A stretch of 64,000 bases of DNA. It comes from Chitinimonas arctica. Its GTDB lineage: Bacteria; Pseudomonadota; Gammaproteobacteria; Burkholderiales; Chitinimonadaceae. Below, piece by piece: positions 24,185 to 35,100 of this stretch (the stretch's first letter is position 1; each line of letters begins with the position of its first letter). Below the pieces are notes generated by a model, which was not told the origin of the DNA, did not search any database, and was given only the letters and a program-made list of their open reading frames with translations. Where the stretch lies: assembly GCF_007431345.1 (NCBI RefSeq), contig NZ_CP041730.1, positions 1 through 64,000 on the forward strand, in the 5' to 3' direction. Both the position numbers and the translations under genes were made by a program.

Positions 24185-26901
24185 ATGCAGCAACCCGATG
24201 ATCCGAAACGCCAACTGCACCGTTTGCAAACCATACAGCAGGCGATTCTGACCGTTAGCCGCCAGGCGAGTACCTGCCGCGACCTGGCCGACTTCGGTGC
24301 GCTGGTGCATGCGCAGCTGCGCAGCCTGATGTATGCGGACAATTTTTTTATCGGGGTCTACGAGCAGGAAACGCAAGCGCTGCGCTTCCCCTACTACTCC
24401 GATCAATTCGACGTCGGGCCGGCGCCGGAGCGCTGGGTTCCCCTGGATTCCGGCGAAACCTCGCGTACCGCCTGGGTGATCACGCACGGTCAGCCGCTGA
24501 TGCTGAGCGCCGAGGAAGACCGGGCGCGCCAGGCTTCCGGGGGGCGCCGGGACGGGGCCGGTCCCCGGAATACTGGTTGGGCATGCCTTTGCGCAATGGC
24601 ATCGATGAGGTCATCGGCGCCGTGGTAATCCAGACCTACGATGCGGAGCGCATCTATTCGGAGCAGGACAAGGAGATCTTCGCCTTGCTGGCCAGCCACG
24701 TCGCCATCGCCATCGAGCGCTTGATGCACCAGCAATGGATGGACAAGCTGATCGCCCAGCGCACGCGCGAACTCGCGACCGAGGCGCGCGAGCGCCGCAA
24801 GGGCGAAACGCTGAACCGGGTGTTCTATCAGATTGCCGAAAGGGCTACCGCGGGCGATTCCTTCTATGACTTCCTGCAGGCGGTGCACCACCTGCTGAGC
24901 GAACTACTGTATGCCAACAACTGCTATGTCTGCCTGTATGACGCCCAAAGGCAGGTTTTGAATTTCCCCTACTACGTGGACGAGCGGGACGGGGACAGCC
25001 TCCAGGAAGACGATGTGCCCGTGCGCAAGGGGCTGACGGAATATGTCCTGCGTACCGGCCAACCCCAGCTGATCGACCGCTCGCGCATGGTGGCCTTGAA
25101 CCGGCAGGGCGAAATCACCGAGGCCACCGGCGACCTTTCGTTCCATAGCTGGCTGGGCGTGCCGATGCAGATCCGTGGCGCCATCGGCGGCGTGCTCACC
25201 ATCCAGAGCTATGACGCCGAGCGGGTCTACGATGCCGCCGATGCGGACGTGCTGTCCTTCGTCGCCAACCATATCAGCAGCGCCATCGAACGCAAGCAGG
25301 CTTACGATGCACTGCGCGAAGCCCGCCAGGCAGCGGAAAACGCCTCCAAGCTCAAATCCGAATTCCTGGCCAATATGAGCCATGAGATCCGCACGCCCAT
25401 GAACGCGATCATCGGCATGGCCTACCTGGCCCTGAAAACCGATCTCAATCCCAAGCAGCGCGACTATGTCGGCAAGATCCATAAAGCCGGTAATTCCCTG
25501 CTGGCCATCATCAACGATGTGCTGGACTTCACCAAGATAGAGGCCGGCAAACTGGATATGGAGAAGATCGACTTCTCCCTGGATGAAGTGCTGGCCAATG
25601 TCGCCACCGTGACGGCCGCCAAGGCTCAGGACAAACAACTTGAATACCTGTTCCAGATCCCGCTCAATATCCCTCGCCACCTGGTGGGCGACCCACTGCG
25701 GCTTGGCCAGGTCCTGATCAATCTGGCCAATAACGCGATCAAGTTCACCGAGCAGGGCGAAGTGCTGCTCAGCTGCAAATTGCTGGAGCACGAGGGCGGG
25801 CGGATCAAGCTGCAGTTCGCCATTCGCGACAGCGGTATCGGCATGAGCGCGGAACAAGCCGCCACCCTGTTCCAGGCCTTTACCCAGGCGGATGGATCGA
25901 CTACGCGCAAATACGGCGGGACCGGCCTGGGCCTGACCATCAGCAAGCGGCTGGTCAATATGATGGGGGGCGACATCGGCATGCGCGCCAACGTCGGCGG
26001 TGGTTCCACTTTCCATTTCACCGCTGAATTCGGCATGCCGGCGAACCTCCCGTCGGTGTCGCGCAATGTCGCCTCGGCCTTGCAAGGCCGCAGCGCCCTG
26101 GTGGTGGACGATAACCCCGTGGCGTGCGAAATCCTCGCCGATGCCTTGCTCAGCCTCTCCATCGGCGCCGATACCGCGATGGACGGCCTCGAAGCCATGG
26201 CTACCATCGTCGAGGCCGATGCGTGTATTCCCTACGATGTCGTGCTATGCGACTGGAAGATGCCGCGCATGGATGGCTTCGCCTTGCTCCGCGCCTTGCG
26301 TGAAACGCGCCTCCGGCACCCGCCCCGCTTTATCCTGGTGACCGCCTTTGGCCGGGAAGACGTGCAAGCCCAAGCCGAGTCCATCGCGGTAGATGGATTC
26401 CTGATCAAGCCGATCAACCATACCGGCCTGATCGACCTGCTGGTGCCGCTGTTCGAGCAGCAGCGCGACAATCCGCCTGCCCTGCATCCGGTCGGCGAGA
26501 CCTTGCGCTGGAAAGGCTGCCGGGTACTATTGGTCGAAGACAATGAAATCAATCAGCAAATCGCCCTGGAGTTGCTGCAGATGCAAGGCTTCGGCGTCGA
26601 TATCGCCGCCACCGGCCGCGAAGCGCTCGATGCCCTCGGTGCCCACCCGCCGGATTATTACCATCTGGTCTTGATGGACGTACAAATGCCCGAAATGGAT
26701 GGACATGAAGCCGTCGTCCATATCCGCCAGGACAGCCGCTACGACAAGCTGCCCGTTATCGCGATGACCGCACATGCCTTGCTGGAAGAGCGCGAGCGCT
26801 GCCTTCGCGAAGGCATGCAAGACACCATCATCAAGCCGGTCGATCCAGATATGATGTTTCGGACCATTTCGCAGTGGCTGCTCCCTCACGCGATGGCGTA
26901 A
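24185..26901 (+). CDS. hybrid sensor histidine kinase: GAF-GAF-HisKA-HATPase-REC-REC (one frameshift)
   Basis: About 905 aa when a run of six G at 24539-24544 is read as seven; as sequenced the frame breaks inside the first GAF domain. Two GAF domains (RLQTIQQAILTVSRQASTCR onward, and 'NRVFYQIAERATAGDSFYDF' onward) have near-parallel sequences (LRFPYYSDQ / LNFPYYVDE). The H-box NMSHEIRTPMNAI has phospho-acceptor His400. N-box NLANNAIKF and G-boxes DSGIGM and GGTGLGL follow. Two receiver domains carry D690 (CDWKMPRMDG) and D832 (MDVQMPEMDG). No membrane segment is seen, so it senses cytoplasmic ligands. No output regulator is adjacent. BarA-like phosphorelay, but without an Hpt domain. Confidence 0.88.
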
Positions 26902-26997
26902 GAAAGGCAAATACCGCAGCTGTATAATCAAGCAAGCAATTGCTTGAATTGCTGAATCGCAATAGCATCGAGGCTTGTTTCCTTACCTAGGTCCATC

Positions 26998-27453
26998 ATG
27001 ACTACCTTTCGCAAATCGCTCGAAGTACGCTGGTCCGATTGCGATGCCAACCAGCATGTCCGCCATAGTGCCTACGCCGATTTCTGCACGCATGCGCGGA
27101 TAGAATGGCTGCTCGCCAACGGCTTCGGATTCGACCAATTCCAGCAGCATGCCTTCGGCCCGGTCATCTTCAAGGAATGGACCGAATACCTGAAGGAAGT
27201 GAAGATGAGCGAACGCCTGGAGATCGAAGTCCGCATCGCCGCGCTCTCATCGGACGGCAGTCGCTTCGCCATTCGCCACGATATTTTCAAGGAAGACGGC
27301 AAACTGGCGGCGCGCCATGAAGTCAGCGGCGCTTGGCTGGACCTACGCGCGCGCAAGTTGATGGCGCCGCCTGAGCAATTACAGGCCATCTTTGCCGAAT
27401 TGGCGCATACCGACGACTTTGCCGAGATCGCGCTGAAACCGGCTGGAAACTAG
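26998..27453 (+). CDS. acyl-CoA thioesterase, 4HBT/YbgC-like hotdog fold
   Basis: A 151-aa hotdog-fold thioesterase hydrolysing acyl-CoA, cytosolic. Key text: EVRWSDCDANQHVRHSAYAD near residues 8-27, with the conserved Asp of the YbgC/FadM family followed by an N-Q-H-V motif in place of the usual G-H-V-N-N. Then IEWLLANGFGF and the long strands 'VIFKEWTEYLKEVKMSERLE' and 'FAIRHDIFKEDGKLAARHEV'. It has its own upstream TATAAT (26923-26928) and a 14-bp palindrome CAAGCAATTGCTTG at 26933-26946 that may be an operator. The 3' end overlaps azlD by 4 nt, convergent. Confidence 0.85.
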   Translation: MTTFRKSLEVRWSDCDANQHVRHSAYADFCTHARIEWLLANGFGFDQFQQHAFGPVIFKEWTEYLKEVKMSERLEIEVRIAALSSDGSRFAIRHDIFKEDGKLAARHEVSGAWLDLRARKLMAPPEQLQAIFAELAHTDDFAEIALKPAGN

Positions 27454-27785
27454 AAAGATACCGCCATTAGCCATCGCCACAGAAAGAACACCGCCATTCC
27501 GCCACCAATGGCCGCCAACAGCTTGTTATAGCGCCAGGCAATCAGCCCGCTGGCCAGCGCGCCGAGCAGCCAGGCATTGCGGACATCCAATTGCCAATGC
27601 TGGCCATCCGGCAGGAGCACCATGGGCACGGTGATGGCGGTGAGCACCGCCACCGGCACATAGCGCAACGCGCGCTTCACCAGCGGGGGAAACTGGATAC
27701 GGTCGCCGAGGGCAAAGAAGGAATAGCGAATCAGAAAAGTCACCGCCATCATGCCGGCGATGATGGCCCACTCATCGGCGCTCAT
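27450..27785 (-). CDS. azlD: AzlD-family branched-chain amino acid export subunit
   Basis: A 111-aa inner-membrane protein with four hydrophobic segments (IIAGMMAVTFLIRYSFFALG, YVPVAVLTAITVPMVLL, AWLLGALASGLIAW, GGGMAVFFLWRWLM). The family signature TFLIRYSFF-R-ALRYVPVAVLTA is clear. AzlD works with AzlC (next gene upstream, 4-nt overlap) to export branched-chain amino acids such as leucine or its analogues. No Lrp-type regulator is adjacent. Confidence 0.9.
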   Translation of the reverse strand: MSADEWAIIAGMMAVTFLIRYSFFALGDRIQFPPLVKRALRYVPVAVLTAITVPMVLLPDGQHWQLDVRNAWLLGALASGLIAWRYNKLLAAIGGGMAVFFLWRWLMAVSF

Positions 27786-28498
27786 TTCGCCTCCCCCGCT
27801 CGCTCTTCAAGATACAAGCCCACCAGCACGCCCGCCACGGCGGCCAGCATCAGGCCCAGCTTGTAAGGCAGGTCACGCGCCGCCAAGGCCACCATGGCGG
27901 CGGCCAGGGCGGCGCCTACCATGGGCCGCTTCTTCAGCATCGGCACGACGATGCCGGTAAAGGTCGCCGCCATCGCGAATTCCAGGCCAAGCCTCTCCAA
28001 TCCCTCGACCGAATGGCCCAGCAGCACGCCGGCCAGCGTCCACAGTAGCCAGTTGCCATACATGGCCAGGCTGGACCCAAGGTGATACCAATGCTTGAAA
28101 GGGGAAGCGTCAGCCGCGCCATAGCGGTGTTGAACCACGGCGAAGGTTTCATCGGTCAGCCAGAAAGCCAGCGGCAGGCGCCAGCGCTGGCCGAGCGCCG
28201 CGACATAGGGCAAAAGGGTGGCCGAATACAGCGCATGCCGCAGATTGACGACAAAGGTTGTCAGCACGATCACCGCCAAGCCGGCGCCGCTGGCCATCAG
28301 GGTCAGGGCGATGAATTGCGATGAGCCGGCGAAGACGAATAGCGACATGCCCAAGGCGCCAGCCATGGACAGGCCGCTGGGCGCCGCCAGGGTACCGAAG
28401 ATCACGCCGAATGGGGCCGCGCCCAGCAGCATGGGGAGCGAATCGCAGGCGCCCCGCCAGAGTTCTGTGCCGCGCGGGCTTGCAAGGAATGTCGTCAT
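27782..28498 (-). CDS. azlC: AzlC-family branched-chain amino acid exporter
   Basis: A 238-aa polytopic inner-membrane protein, the large subunit of the AzlCD exporter. Family text: 'GACDSLPMLLGAAPFGVIFG', SLFVFAGSSQFIALTLM, 'VNLRHALYSATLLPYV' and FWLTDETFAVVQHRY. I chose the ATG at 28496-28498 (GAGAAG upstream), which gives the usual length. It is followed by azlD with a 4-nt overlap. Substrate specificity is inferred from the family only. Confidence 0.92.
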   Translation of the reverse strand: MTTFLASPRGTELWRGACDSLPMLLGAAPFGVIFGTLAAPSGLSMAGALGMSLFVFAGSSQFIALTLMASGAGLAVIVLTTFVVNLRHALYSATLLPYVAALGQRWRLPLAFWLTDETFAVVQHRYGAADASPFKHWYHLGSSLAMYGNWLLWTLAGVLLGHSVEGLERLGLEFAMAATFTGIVVPMLKKRPMVGAALAAAMVALAARDLPYKLGLMLAAVAGVLVGLYLEERAGEAK

Positions 28499-28588
28499 GG
28501 CTGCTTCTCGTCGGCGTTGCGGTCGATGTGGTGAAAAGAAATTCAAGGAGGCTGGCTAGCCTTCCGCCCAGCCGATTATCATGCGTGC

Positions 28589-29320
28589 ATGTTCCGCCTG
28601 CTTGCCCTTCTACCGATATTGCTGCTTGCCCTAGCCGCCCATGCCGCCGAACGCGTCCGCATTGGCGCCGAAAATGACTGGTACCCCTACTCCGGCGTGG
28701 TCGGCGGCCAGCCCGCCGGCTTGGCCGTCGATCTGGTCCGGGCGGCCTATGCGGCGGTTGGCGTGGAAGTGGAACTGGTTTCCCTGCCTTATGCGCGATG
28801 CATGAAATTGACCCGGGAAAGCCTGTTGGCAGGCTGTTTCGATACCCTGCGCAATCCCTTGCTGGAAAAACAGTACCGCTGGCACAAGCAGGCGCTCTTC
28901 AAGGGCCGCATCGATATATACGCCCGCATCGATCGCCACAAGGGCCGGATCACGCTCGCCGACCTGCGCGGCAAACGGATCGCGGTCACCAATGGCTACG
29001 ACTATGGCGAAGCCTTCGACGCGAATAAGCAGATGCAGCGCGATATAGGCGATTCCGACCTGTTCGCCCTGCGCAAGCTGGTGGCTGGCAGGGTGGACTA
29101 TGCCTTGGTCTATGACCGTATCGCCACGCATATCGCGCGCAATGAGCCGCAATTGGGCGCCGGCTACAAATCGGTCGGCACCCTGATCGAGCCGGAAATC
29201 TACCTGTCCTTCGCACCCGCCTATCCAGAAGTGGAAAAGCTGATCGGACTTTTCGACCAAGGCCTGGAAAAACTGCACGCCAGTGGTGAATACGCACGTA
29301 TCGAAGCACGCAGGCGGTGA
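28589..29320 (+). CDS. periplasmic solute-binding protein, family 3
   Basis: A 243-aa exported protein of the amino-acid-type SBP_bac_3 family. The signal peptide is residues 1-19 (LLLALAAHAA). Both lobes are recognisable: 'IGAENDWYPYSGVVGGQPAG' with 'LAVDLVRAAYAAVGVEVELV' in lobe 1, and 'LADLRGKRIAVTNGYDYGEA' with 'GRVDYALVYDRIATHI' in lobe 2. No ABC permease or ATPase is adjacent, so it may be an orphan receptor or feed a distant transporter. It diverges from azlC and is followed 47 bp later by ubiC. Confidence 0.88.
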   Translation: MFRLLALLPILLLALAAHAAERVRIGAENDWYPYSGVVGGQPAGLAVDLVRAAYAAVGVEVELVSLPYARCMKLTRESLLAGCFDTLRNPLLEKQYRWHKQALFKGRIDIYARIDRHKGRITLADLRGKRIAVTNGYDYGEAFDANKQMQRDIGDSDLFALRKLVAGRVDYALVYDRIATHIARNEPQLGAGYKSVGTLIEPEIYLSFAPAYPEVEKLIGLFDQGLEKLHASGEYARIEARRR

Positions 29321-29367
29321 GACGGCCGCCTCTGGCATAATCACGCCTTTCCCCGATCCGCCGAACA

Positions 29368-29901
29368 ATGCCGCATATCGCCAGCCATCGCTGGGTCCAC
29401 CCCGCCAGCCGCGCCCCGCGTGCCGTGCAAACCTGGCTAACCCACCCCGGATCCCTTACCGCCAGACTGATCGCACGGTTTCCCCGTTTCCGGGTGCGGC
29501 TGTTGCGGCAGCAATGGGGTCGGCCCAACCGGGACGAGTTGGGCGCCTTGCGGCTGGAACGCAGCCAGCTCGCGCTGGTGCGTGAAGTGGTATTGATGAG
29601 CGGTGACACGCCCCTGGTGTTCGCCCACTCGGTCATGCCGCGCCAGGCACTGATGCACGGCTATCACCGTTTGCGCCGGCAAGGCGTGAAGCCCCTGGGG
29701 GCCACCCTGTTCGCCAATCCCAAGGTCAAACGCAGCCGGCTGGCCTTTCGCGGCATCGACCGGCGCCATACGCTCTACCGTCGCGCGGAAGCCGCCGTCG
29801 GCCCCCTGCCCCCGCGCCTATGGGCCCGCCGCTCATGCTTTGAACTCGGCCGGGCGCGCATTCTTGTCACCGAAGTCTTTCTACCGGCCACCCTTACATG
29901 A
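29368..29901 (+). CDS. ubiC: chorismate--pyruvate lyase UbiC
   Basis: A 177-aa cytosolic enzyme converting chorismate to 4-hydroxybenzoate plus pyruvate, the first committed step of ubiquinone synthesis. Family text: 'WLTHPGSLTARLIARFPRFR' near residue 23, REVVLMSGDTPLVFAHSVMP near 70, and the C-terminal 'RRSCFELGRARILVTEVFLP' with the Arg and Glu of the product-binding pocket. Its stop overlaps the ubiA ATG by 4 nt. Standard neighbour and length. Confidence 0.92.
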   Translation: MPHIASHRWVHPASRAPRAVQTWLTHPGSLTARLIARFPRFRVRLLRQQWGRPNRDELGALRLERSQLALVREVVLMSGDTPLVFAHSVMPRQALMHGYHRLRRQGVKPLGATLFANPKVKRSRLAFRGIDRRHTLYRRAEAAVGPLPPRLWARRSCFELGRARILVTEVFLPATLT

Positions 29902-30779
29902 ACGGGAATACCTTGCCTAGTCGCCTGAGCCTCTATGCGAAATTGATGCGCCTGGACAAACCCATCGGCATCCTGCTACTGCTGTGGCCTACCTTATGGG
30001 GACTCTGCATTGCCAGCCAGGGCCGGCCGGACCCTGCCATCCTGATTATCTTCCTGTTGGGCACCGTGCTGATGCGCTCGGCCGGCTGCGTCATCAACGA
30101 TTACGCCGACCGCGACTTCGATCCCCAGGTCGAACGCACCAAGCTGCGTCCGATGGCCACCGGCAGCGTCTCCACCCGCGAAGCCCTGCTGCTGGCAGGC
30201 ACCCTGGCGGCGTGTGCTCTCCTGCTGATCCTGCCGCTCAATGGCCTGACGCTGTGGATGTCCGTGCCCGCCGTTCTGTTGGCGGGCAGCTATCCCTATA
30301 CCAAACGCTTCCTACCCATTCCGCAGGCCTATCTGGGCTTGGCCTTCAGCTTCGGCATCCCCATGGCCTTCGCCGCGGTCAACGGCAAGGTGGACGCCGT
30401 GGCTTGGTACCTGGTGGCGGCGAACCTGTTCTGGGTGGTGGCCTACGATACCGAGTACGCCATGGTCGACAAGGTCGACGATCTGAAGATCGGCATCAAG
30501 ACCTCGGCCATCACTTTCGGCCGCTTCGATGCAGAGGCGGTCATGATCTGCCACCTGGCCTTCCTGCTGGGCATGGCAGCCTTGGGCTGGCACCTGCAAC
30601 GCCATGCCTGGTGGTATCTCGGCCTTGCCGTGGCCGCCGTGCTGATCGCCCTGCAATACCGGCAGATCCGTGGGCGCGACCGTCTAAAATGCATGCAGGC
30701 TTTTCTCGATAATAATCGGGTGGGTGCCGTGCTGTTTATCGGGATTCTTCTGGATTACCGGGTGAGCTGGCCGATCTGA
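29898..30779 (+). CDS. ubiA: 4-hydroxybenzoate polyprenyltransferase UbiA
   Basis: A 293-aa inner-membrane enzyme that attaches the polyprenyl chain to 4-hydroxybenzoate made by UbiC. Both Asp-rich magnesium/diphosphate motifs are present: NDYADRDFD near residue 70 and YDTEYAMVDKVDD near 187-199. Nine or so hydrophobic segments follow the N-terminal KLMRLDKPIGILLLLWPTLW. Translationally coupled to ubiC. Ends at a strong GC-rich hairpin. Confidence 0.95.
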   Translation: MNGNTLPSRLSLYAKLMRLDKPIGILLLLWPTLWGLCIASQGRPDPAILIIFLLGTVLMRSAGCVINDYADRDFDPQVERTKLRPMATGSVSTREALLLAGTLAACALLLILPLNGLTLWMSVPAVLLAGSYPYTKRFLPIPQAYLGLAFSFGIPMAFAAVNGKVDAVAWYLVAANLFWVVAYDTEYAMVDKVDDLKIGIKTSAITFGRFDAEAVMICHLAFLLGMAALGWHLQRHAWWYLGLAVAAVLIALQYRQIRGRDRLKCMQAFLDNNRVGAVLFIGILLDYRVSWPI

Positions 30780-30804
30780 GTCGCTGGGCAGGTAATTCGT
30801 AAAC

Positions 30805-30833
30805 CCCGCGCGCCGTCGAACGAGGCGCGCGGG
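30805..30833 (+). terminator. terminator between ubiA and the convergent Rpn gene
   Basis: CCCGCGCGCC (30805-30814) pairs with GGCGCGCGGG (30824-30833) with a 9-nt loop, followed by TGTTGTT. It ends 6 nt before the stop of the convergent nuclease gene. Confidence 0.7.
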
Positions 30834-30839
30834 TGTTGT

Positions 30840-31736
30840 TCATCGCCCCAGTCCAAGCGCTTCGATTTGTTGCAAAGGCAGCCCGGTAACGTTAACAATG
30901 GCTTGCATTGCCATGTGCTCTTTCAGTAGCGCTTTGGCTACCTCGATTTTCCCTTCCAACTTCCCTTCCAACTTCCCTTCTACCTTACCTTCCTCGAATT
31001 TTTCCGTTCCATGTTTCTTGAGCGCACTCGCTTCCGTTCTCAGCCATTTGAGACGCCCTTCATAAGCTTCCCTCTCATCCTTTCCAAAACTCATATATTC
31101 CAAAACATTCAAGGCTCTTTTTATCTCAGGATCATCCAGGCTTGAGGGCAAGCAATCTTTATTCATTAAATCATGCCGGGTCAGGAATGCCACCCATCGA
31201 TCGAGCGGCTCCCTTACCTTGGCAACAATATCGGCGATTCCTTCCTCGGCATCCGAAGTGAATTTCTTCAATTCGATGGTATGCAACTCCAGGTCCTGGA
31301 AGTAATGTAACTTGCCACTATCCTTCTGGATGCGGAAAATATTGTGGTACCCCTCCATGCCAGGAATCGAGTTGAAGTTTAGTATATGAATACCTATCGC
31401 CTTGGCCAGCTTGTCATAGCCAGCACCTTCCCCTAGTTGATCCGTATAAAGCTTTGCCCAATAGTAAAGCGCACGTTTATCGTAATCCGCTACGTCGTTG
31501 ACCTGGATTTCAATATTAAGCAGTTGTCCGTTGCTGCCCTTTGCCTTGAGATCGAGGATGGAGATTTTATCCCTCCAGAAGTTGCTGCGGTTATACGGAT
31601 TTAGAAGCGTGACATCGGTGATCTGATCCGCCTCGCCTACGATGGCATTCACCAGGGAAATCAGCAGATCTTTGTTTTCTTCCACTCCGAAGAGCTTTTT
31701 GAAGGCAATGTCCACGCGCGGGCTGATCATTTCCAT
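30840..31736 (-). CDS. Rpn/PD-(D/E)XK-family nuclease (transposase-31-like)
   Basis: A 298-aa protein of the Rpn (recombination-promoting nuclease) family. It shows the N-terminal 'ISPRVDIAFKKLFGVEENKD', then 'LLISLVNAIVG' and the nuclease core 'ISILDLKAKGSNGQLLNIEI' followed by Q (D-x10-ExQ) around residues 60-78. The C-terminus has repeated 'EGKVEGKLEGKLEGKIE', typical of the family and encoded by short tandem DNA repeats near 30946-30990. AAAGGGAG lies 9 nt upstream of the ATG. Members are multicopy, mobile-like and recently linked to phage defence. No inverted repeats were seen around it. Confidence 0.9.
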   Translation of the reverse strand: MEMISPRVDIAFKKLFGVEENKDLLISLVNAIVGEADQITDVTLLNPYNRSNFWRDKISILDLKAKGSNGQLLNIEIQVNDVADYDKRALYYWAKLYTDQLGEGAGYDKLAKAIGIHILNFNSIPGMEGYHNIFRIQKDSGKLHYFQDLELHTIELKKFTSDAEEGIADIVAKVREPLDRWVAFLTRHDLMNKDCLPSSLDDPEIKRALNVLEYMSFGKDEREAYEGRLKWLRTEASALKKHGTEKFEEGKVEGKLEGKLEGKIEVAKALLKEHMAMQAIVNVTGLPLQQIEALGLGR

Positions 31737-32183
31737 AATAGATTACTCCCTTTATAATAAATAGCGGCGCACAATAAGAATACTCACCAATCGATATTTC
31801 TTAAGAAAAAATTAATTCAGAAACACCCTCCAAACCAACATGATTTTTTTACAGATACGAATAAAATATACTATGGCAATCCACCCAAAGGGTCAATTCG
31901 CCACATGACCTTGTCTGGCAAGTCTTCAGAAGCAGTCTAAATCACTTGCCTCGCCCTCACTGTGGCTTTCCCTGCCAGCACAGCGTCCACAATGCCACAG
32001 CCGATCGGCATTGTCGTAAGGCACCCCTCACCCAGCACGCTCAGCCTCACTTCCAGTGTGCTTGCTGCGCACTCGACATACCAACTTTACGCCCGTCCCG
32101 TTCGGTGTGCGCGCTCATGTAGGAAGCGTGACGATGCCGCCGGGGTTCACCGCGGTTGGATCACCCACCATGGAGAAGGAATC
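31737..32183. other. intergenic region upstream of the LRR-TIR gene
   Basis: 447 bp between divergent genes. Its left part (31740-31890) is clearly more A+T-rich than the surroundings and should hold both promoters. The right part (31960-32180) is open in the frame of the LRR-TIR gene, but that stretch is not protein-like and a good ribosome-binding site lies at the end, so I treat it as leader. No RNA gene or repeat seen. Confidence 0.5.
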
Positions 32184-35100
32184 ATGCTGCCAGTATTTGC
32201 TGCCGCACCCCACGTATCGACCCCGGACTGGGCTGACCGGCTGGAGGAGATTGACGATCCCGAGGTGCGCACAGAAATTCGGCGCTTGGCGGAGAATGAT
32301 CCGACGCTTACAGAGCTTGCTCTGCGGGACAAGTGGATCGACAACCGCAGCGCTCAGGTGCTGGCCCTGACGCTGGCGCAGAATCGCTGCCTGACTACGT
32401 TCGACCTGAGGGGCAAATATATCGACTGCGACGGCGTGCAGACGCTGGCGCCGGCGCTGGCGCAGAATCGCTGCCTGACCTCGCTCAGCCTGCACAACAA
32501 TCAGATCGGCGAAAGCGGCGCACAGGCGATGGCCGAGGCGCTGGCGCAGAATGGCTGCCTTACTACGTTCGACTTGAGCAGCAACCATATCGGCGACAAC
32601 GGCGCGCAGGCGCTGGCTAAGGCGCTGGCGCAGAATGGCAGGCTGACCTTGCTCAATCTGCACTACAACTGGATCTGCGACAGCGGTGCCCAGGCGTTGG
32701 CCTGTGTGCTGGGGCAGAATCGCTGCCTGACCACGCTCGACCTCAGCTTCAATGAGATCGGCGCCCGCGGCACGCAGGGGCTGGCCGAGGCGCTGGCCCA
32801 GAATGGCTGCCTGACCTCGCTCAACCTAGGCTACAACAAGCTCGACGCCAGCGGCGCGCAGGCGTTGGCCAAGGCGTTGGCGCAGAATGGCTGCCTGACC
32901 TCGCTCGACCTAGGCAGTAATAAGATTGGGGACAGCGGCGCGCAGGCGCTGGCCGAGGCGCTGGCGCAGAATCGCTGCCTGAGAACGCTCGACCTGCGCT
33001 GCAACTTTATCTTCAACAACGGCGCGCAGACGCTGGCGGATGCGTTAAAGCAGAATGCCTGCCTGACCTCGCTCGACCTGGGCCACAACCGGATCGGCCC
33101 CAGCGGCGCGCGGGCGCTGGCCGATGCGTTGGCCCAGAATGGCTGCCTGACCTCACTCGACCTGGGCCACAACATGATGATCAGCGATAGCGGCGCACAG
33201 GCGCTGGCCGAGGCGCTGGCGCAGAATCATTGCCTGACTACGTTCGACCTGGGCGGCAACCATGTAGGCGACAACGGCGCGCAGACGCTGGCCGATGCGT
33301 TGGGGCATGGCTACCTGACCTCTCTCGACCTGAGCAGCAACCATATCGGCGACAACGGCGCGCAGGCGCTGGCCAAGGTGCTGGCGCAGAATTGCTGCCT
33401 TACCACGCTCGACCTGGGCTTCAATAAGATCGGCGCCAGCGGCGCGCGGGCGCTGTCCGTTGCGCTGGCGCAGAATGATTGCCTGACCACGCTCGACTTG
33501 GGCTGGAACCAGATCGGTGCCAGCGGTGCGCTGGTGCTGGTCGAGGAGTTGATCGGTGCCAGCGGCGCGCTGGCCATGGCGCTGGCGCAGAATCGCTGCC
33601 TGACCACGCTCGACCTGGGCCACAACCAGCTCGGCGCCAGAGGCGTGCAGCCGCTGGCCAGTGTGCTGGCGCAGAATGGTTGCCTGACCACGCTCCGCCT
33701 GGGCGACAACCAGATCGGCGCCAGCGGCGCGCAGGCACTGGCCGGTGCGCTATCGCAGAATGGCTCTCTGACCTCGCTCTACCTGGACAGTTATCAGATC
33801 GGCAAGGACAACAATCAGATCGGCGACAGCGGTGCCCAGGCACTGGCCGGTGCGCTTGCACAGAATCGCTGCCTAACCAGGCTCGACCTGGACGGCGATA
33901 AGATCGACAACAGCGGCGCGCAGCGCGCAATCAAAGCCGCATTAACACGCAACGAGAAAGCCGCGAAAGCACAATCCCAAACCCTGTTCCTGCAAGGTCA
34001 GCAATACGCCGCCGCAGGCGATGTCCAGCAGGCCGCTGAGCGGTTCCGGCAAGCGCTACGGTTGGGGATCGGGTATCTAGATCGCAAGCCCATCCAAGCC
34101 GCCCTCGACCCGGTCCAAAAACAACTCAAGCAAGCTGACCAGCACGCCAAAAGCGGCCAAGCGCACCTACAGGCGCAACGCTATGAACAGGCTCAAGCGG
34201 CGTTTGCGCAGGCGCTGGCGATATGCCGTGACCACGCGTCCGCGCAGAAGGGCTTACAGTTAGCGCGGGAGCAAATGATCACCGCCTTACGCAACCAACT
34301 GGAACAGGAAGCCCAGTGGCGTCAAACCTGCCAAGCGCGCCACGAAAAGCAGCAAGCGACCTTGAACGCGCAGGTCGAAGGGAACGCCACGAAACTGGCC
34401 GACAATGCACACCAGTTGGAGGCGCTACACCGGGAGGCGGGCTTGGCAGCTCGATCCTGGTTCAGTTGGGCCAAGCAAGCCCGCTTGCAGCAAAGAATCG
34501 CCGAGCTGGAACAGGACAAGACCCAATTGACGAACGAGCGAGACGCCCTACAAACGCGGCTGGTCGGTCTGGCCCTGCGCGTCGAGTTGCTTGCGCAAGA
34601 ACAAGAACAAACAGCGATGAATACCCCCAAAACGACGTTGACCACTCCCAAGTCCTTTCCGCAATTGCAGGCAAGCTTGCGACGCAGCGAGAAGGATTTG
34701 ATCAATCGGGAGGGGGAATGCCGCAGCAAGGCCACGAAGCTCCGCAGGGCGATGGAGATCGCCGACCAGGCCGAAGCCGACCTCTTGAAGATACAGAGTG
34801 ACATCCGGGCGCAGGGAGAAAGAATTGCGCTACAACAATGCTTTGGCCTGACCGCGGAGGCCAGCGCCTTTAAGCTCTACTTAGGCCAGGTCAAACGCTT
34901 ATGCACCCACTCGCCCCCTAGCTGCTTCATCAGCTACGCCTGGGAAAAGGATCCTGCGGCCAATAAAACCTTGCAAGCCTTTCTATTGCGGCTCCAGGGT
35001 GATCTGGAAAAGCTGGGCGCCACGGTCTACCTCGATATCATCCACCTAAGCGGTGATATTCAAGCCTATATGCAAACGATCAACCGGTGCGAGCAGATGC

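Noticed and set aside
24904..26085. 393-codon frame opposite the hybrid kinase
   Set aside because: Antisense to recognisable GAF and kinase domains; no family resemblance.
31962..32183. N-terminal extension of the LRR-TIR protein
   Set aside because: The in-frame upstream stretch is not protein-like and a strong ribosome-binding site directly precedes the ATG at 32184.
32310..33930. CRISPR-like regular repeats
   Set aside because: The 84-bp period is in frame and encodes leucine-rich repeats; there are no unique spacers.
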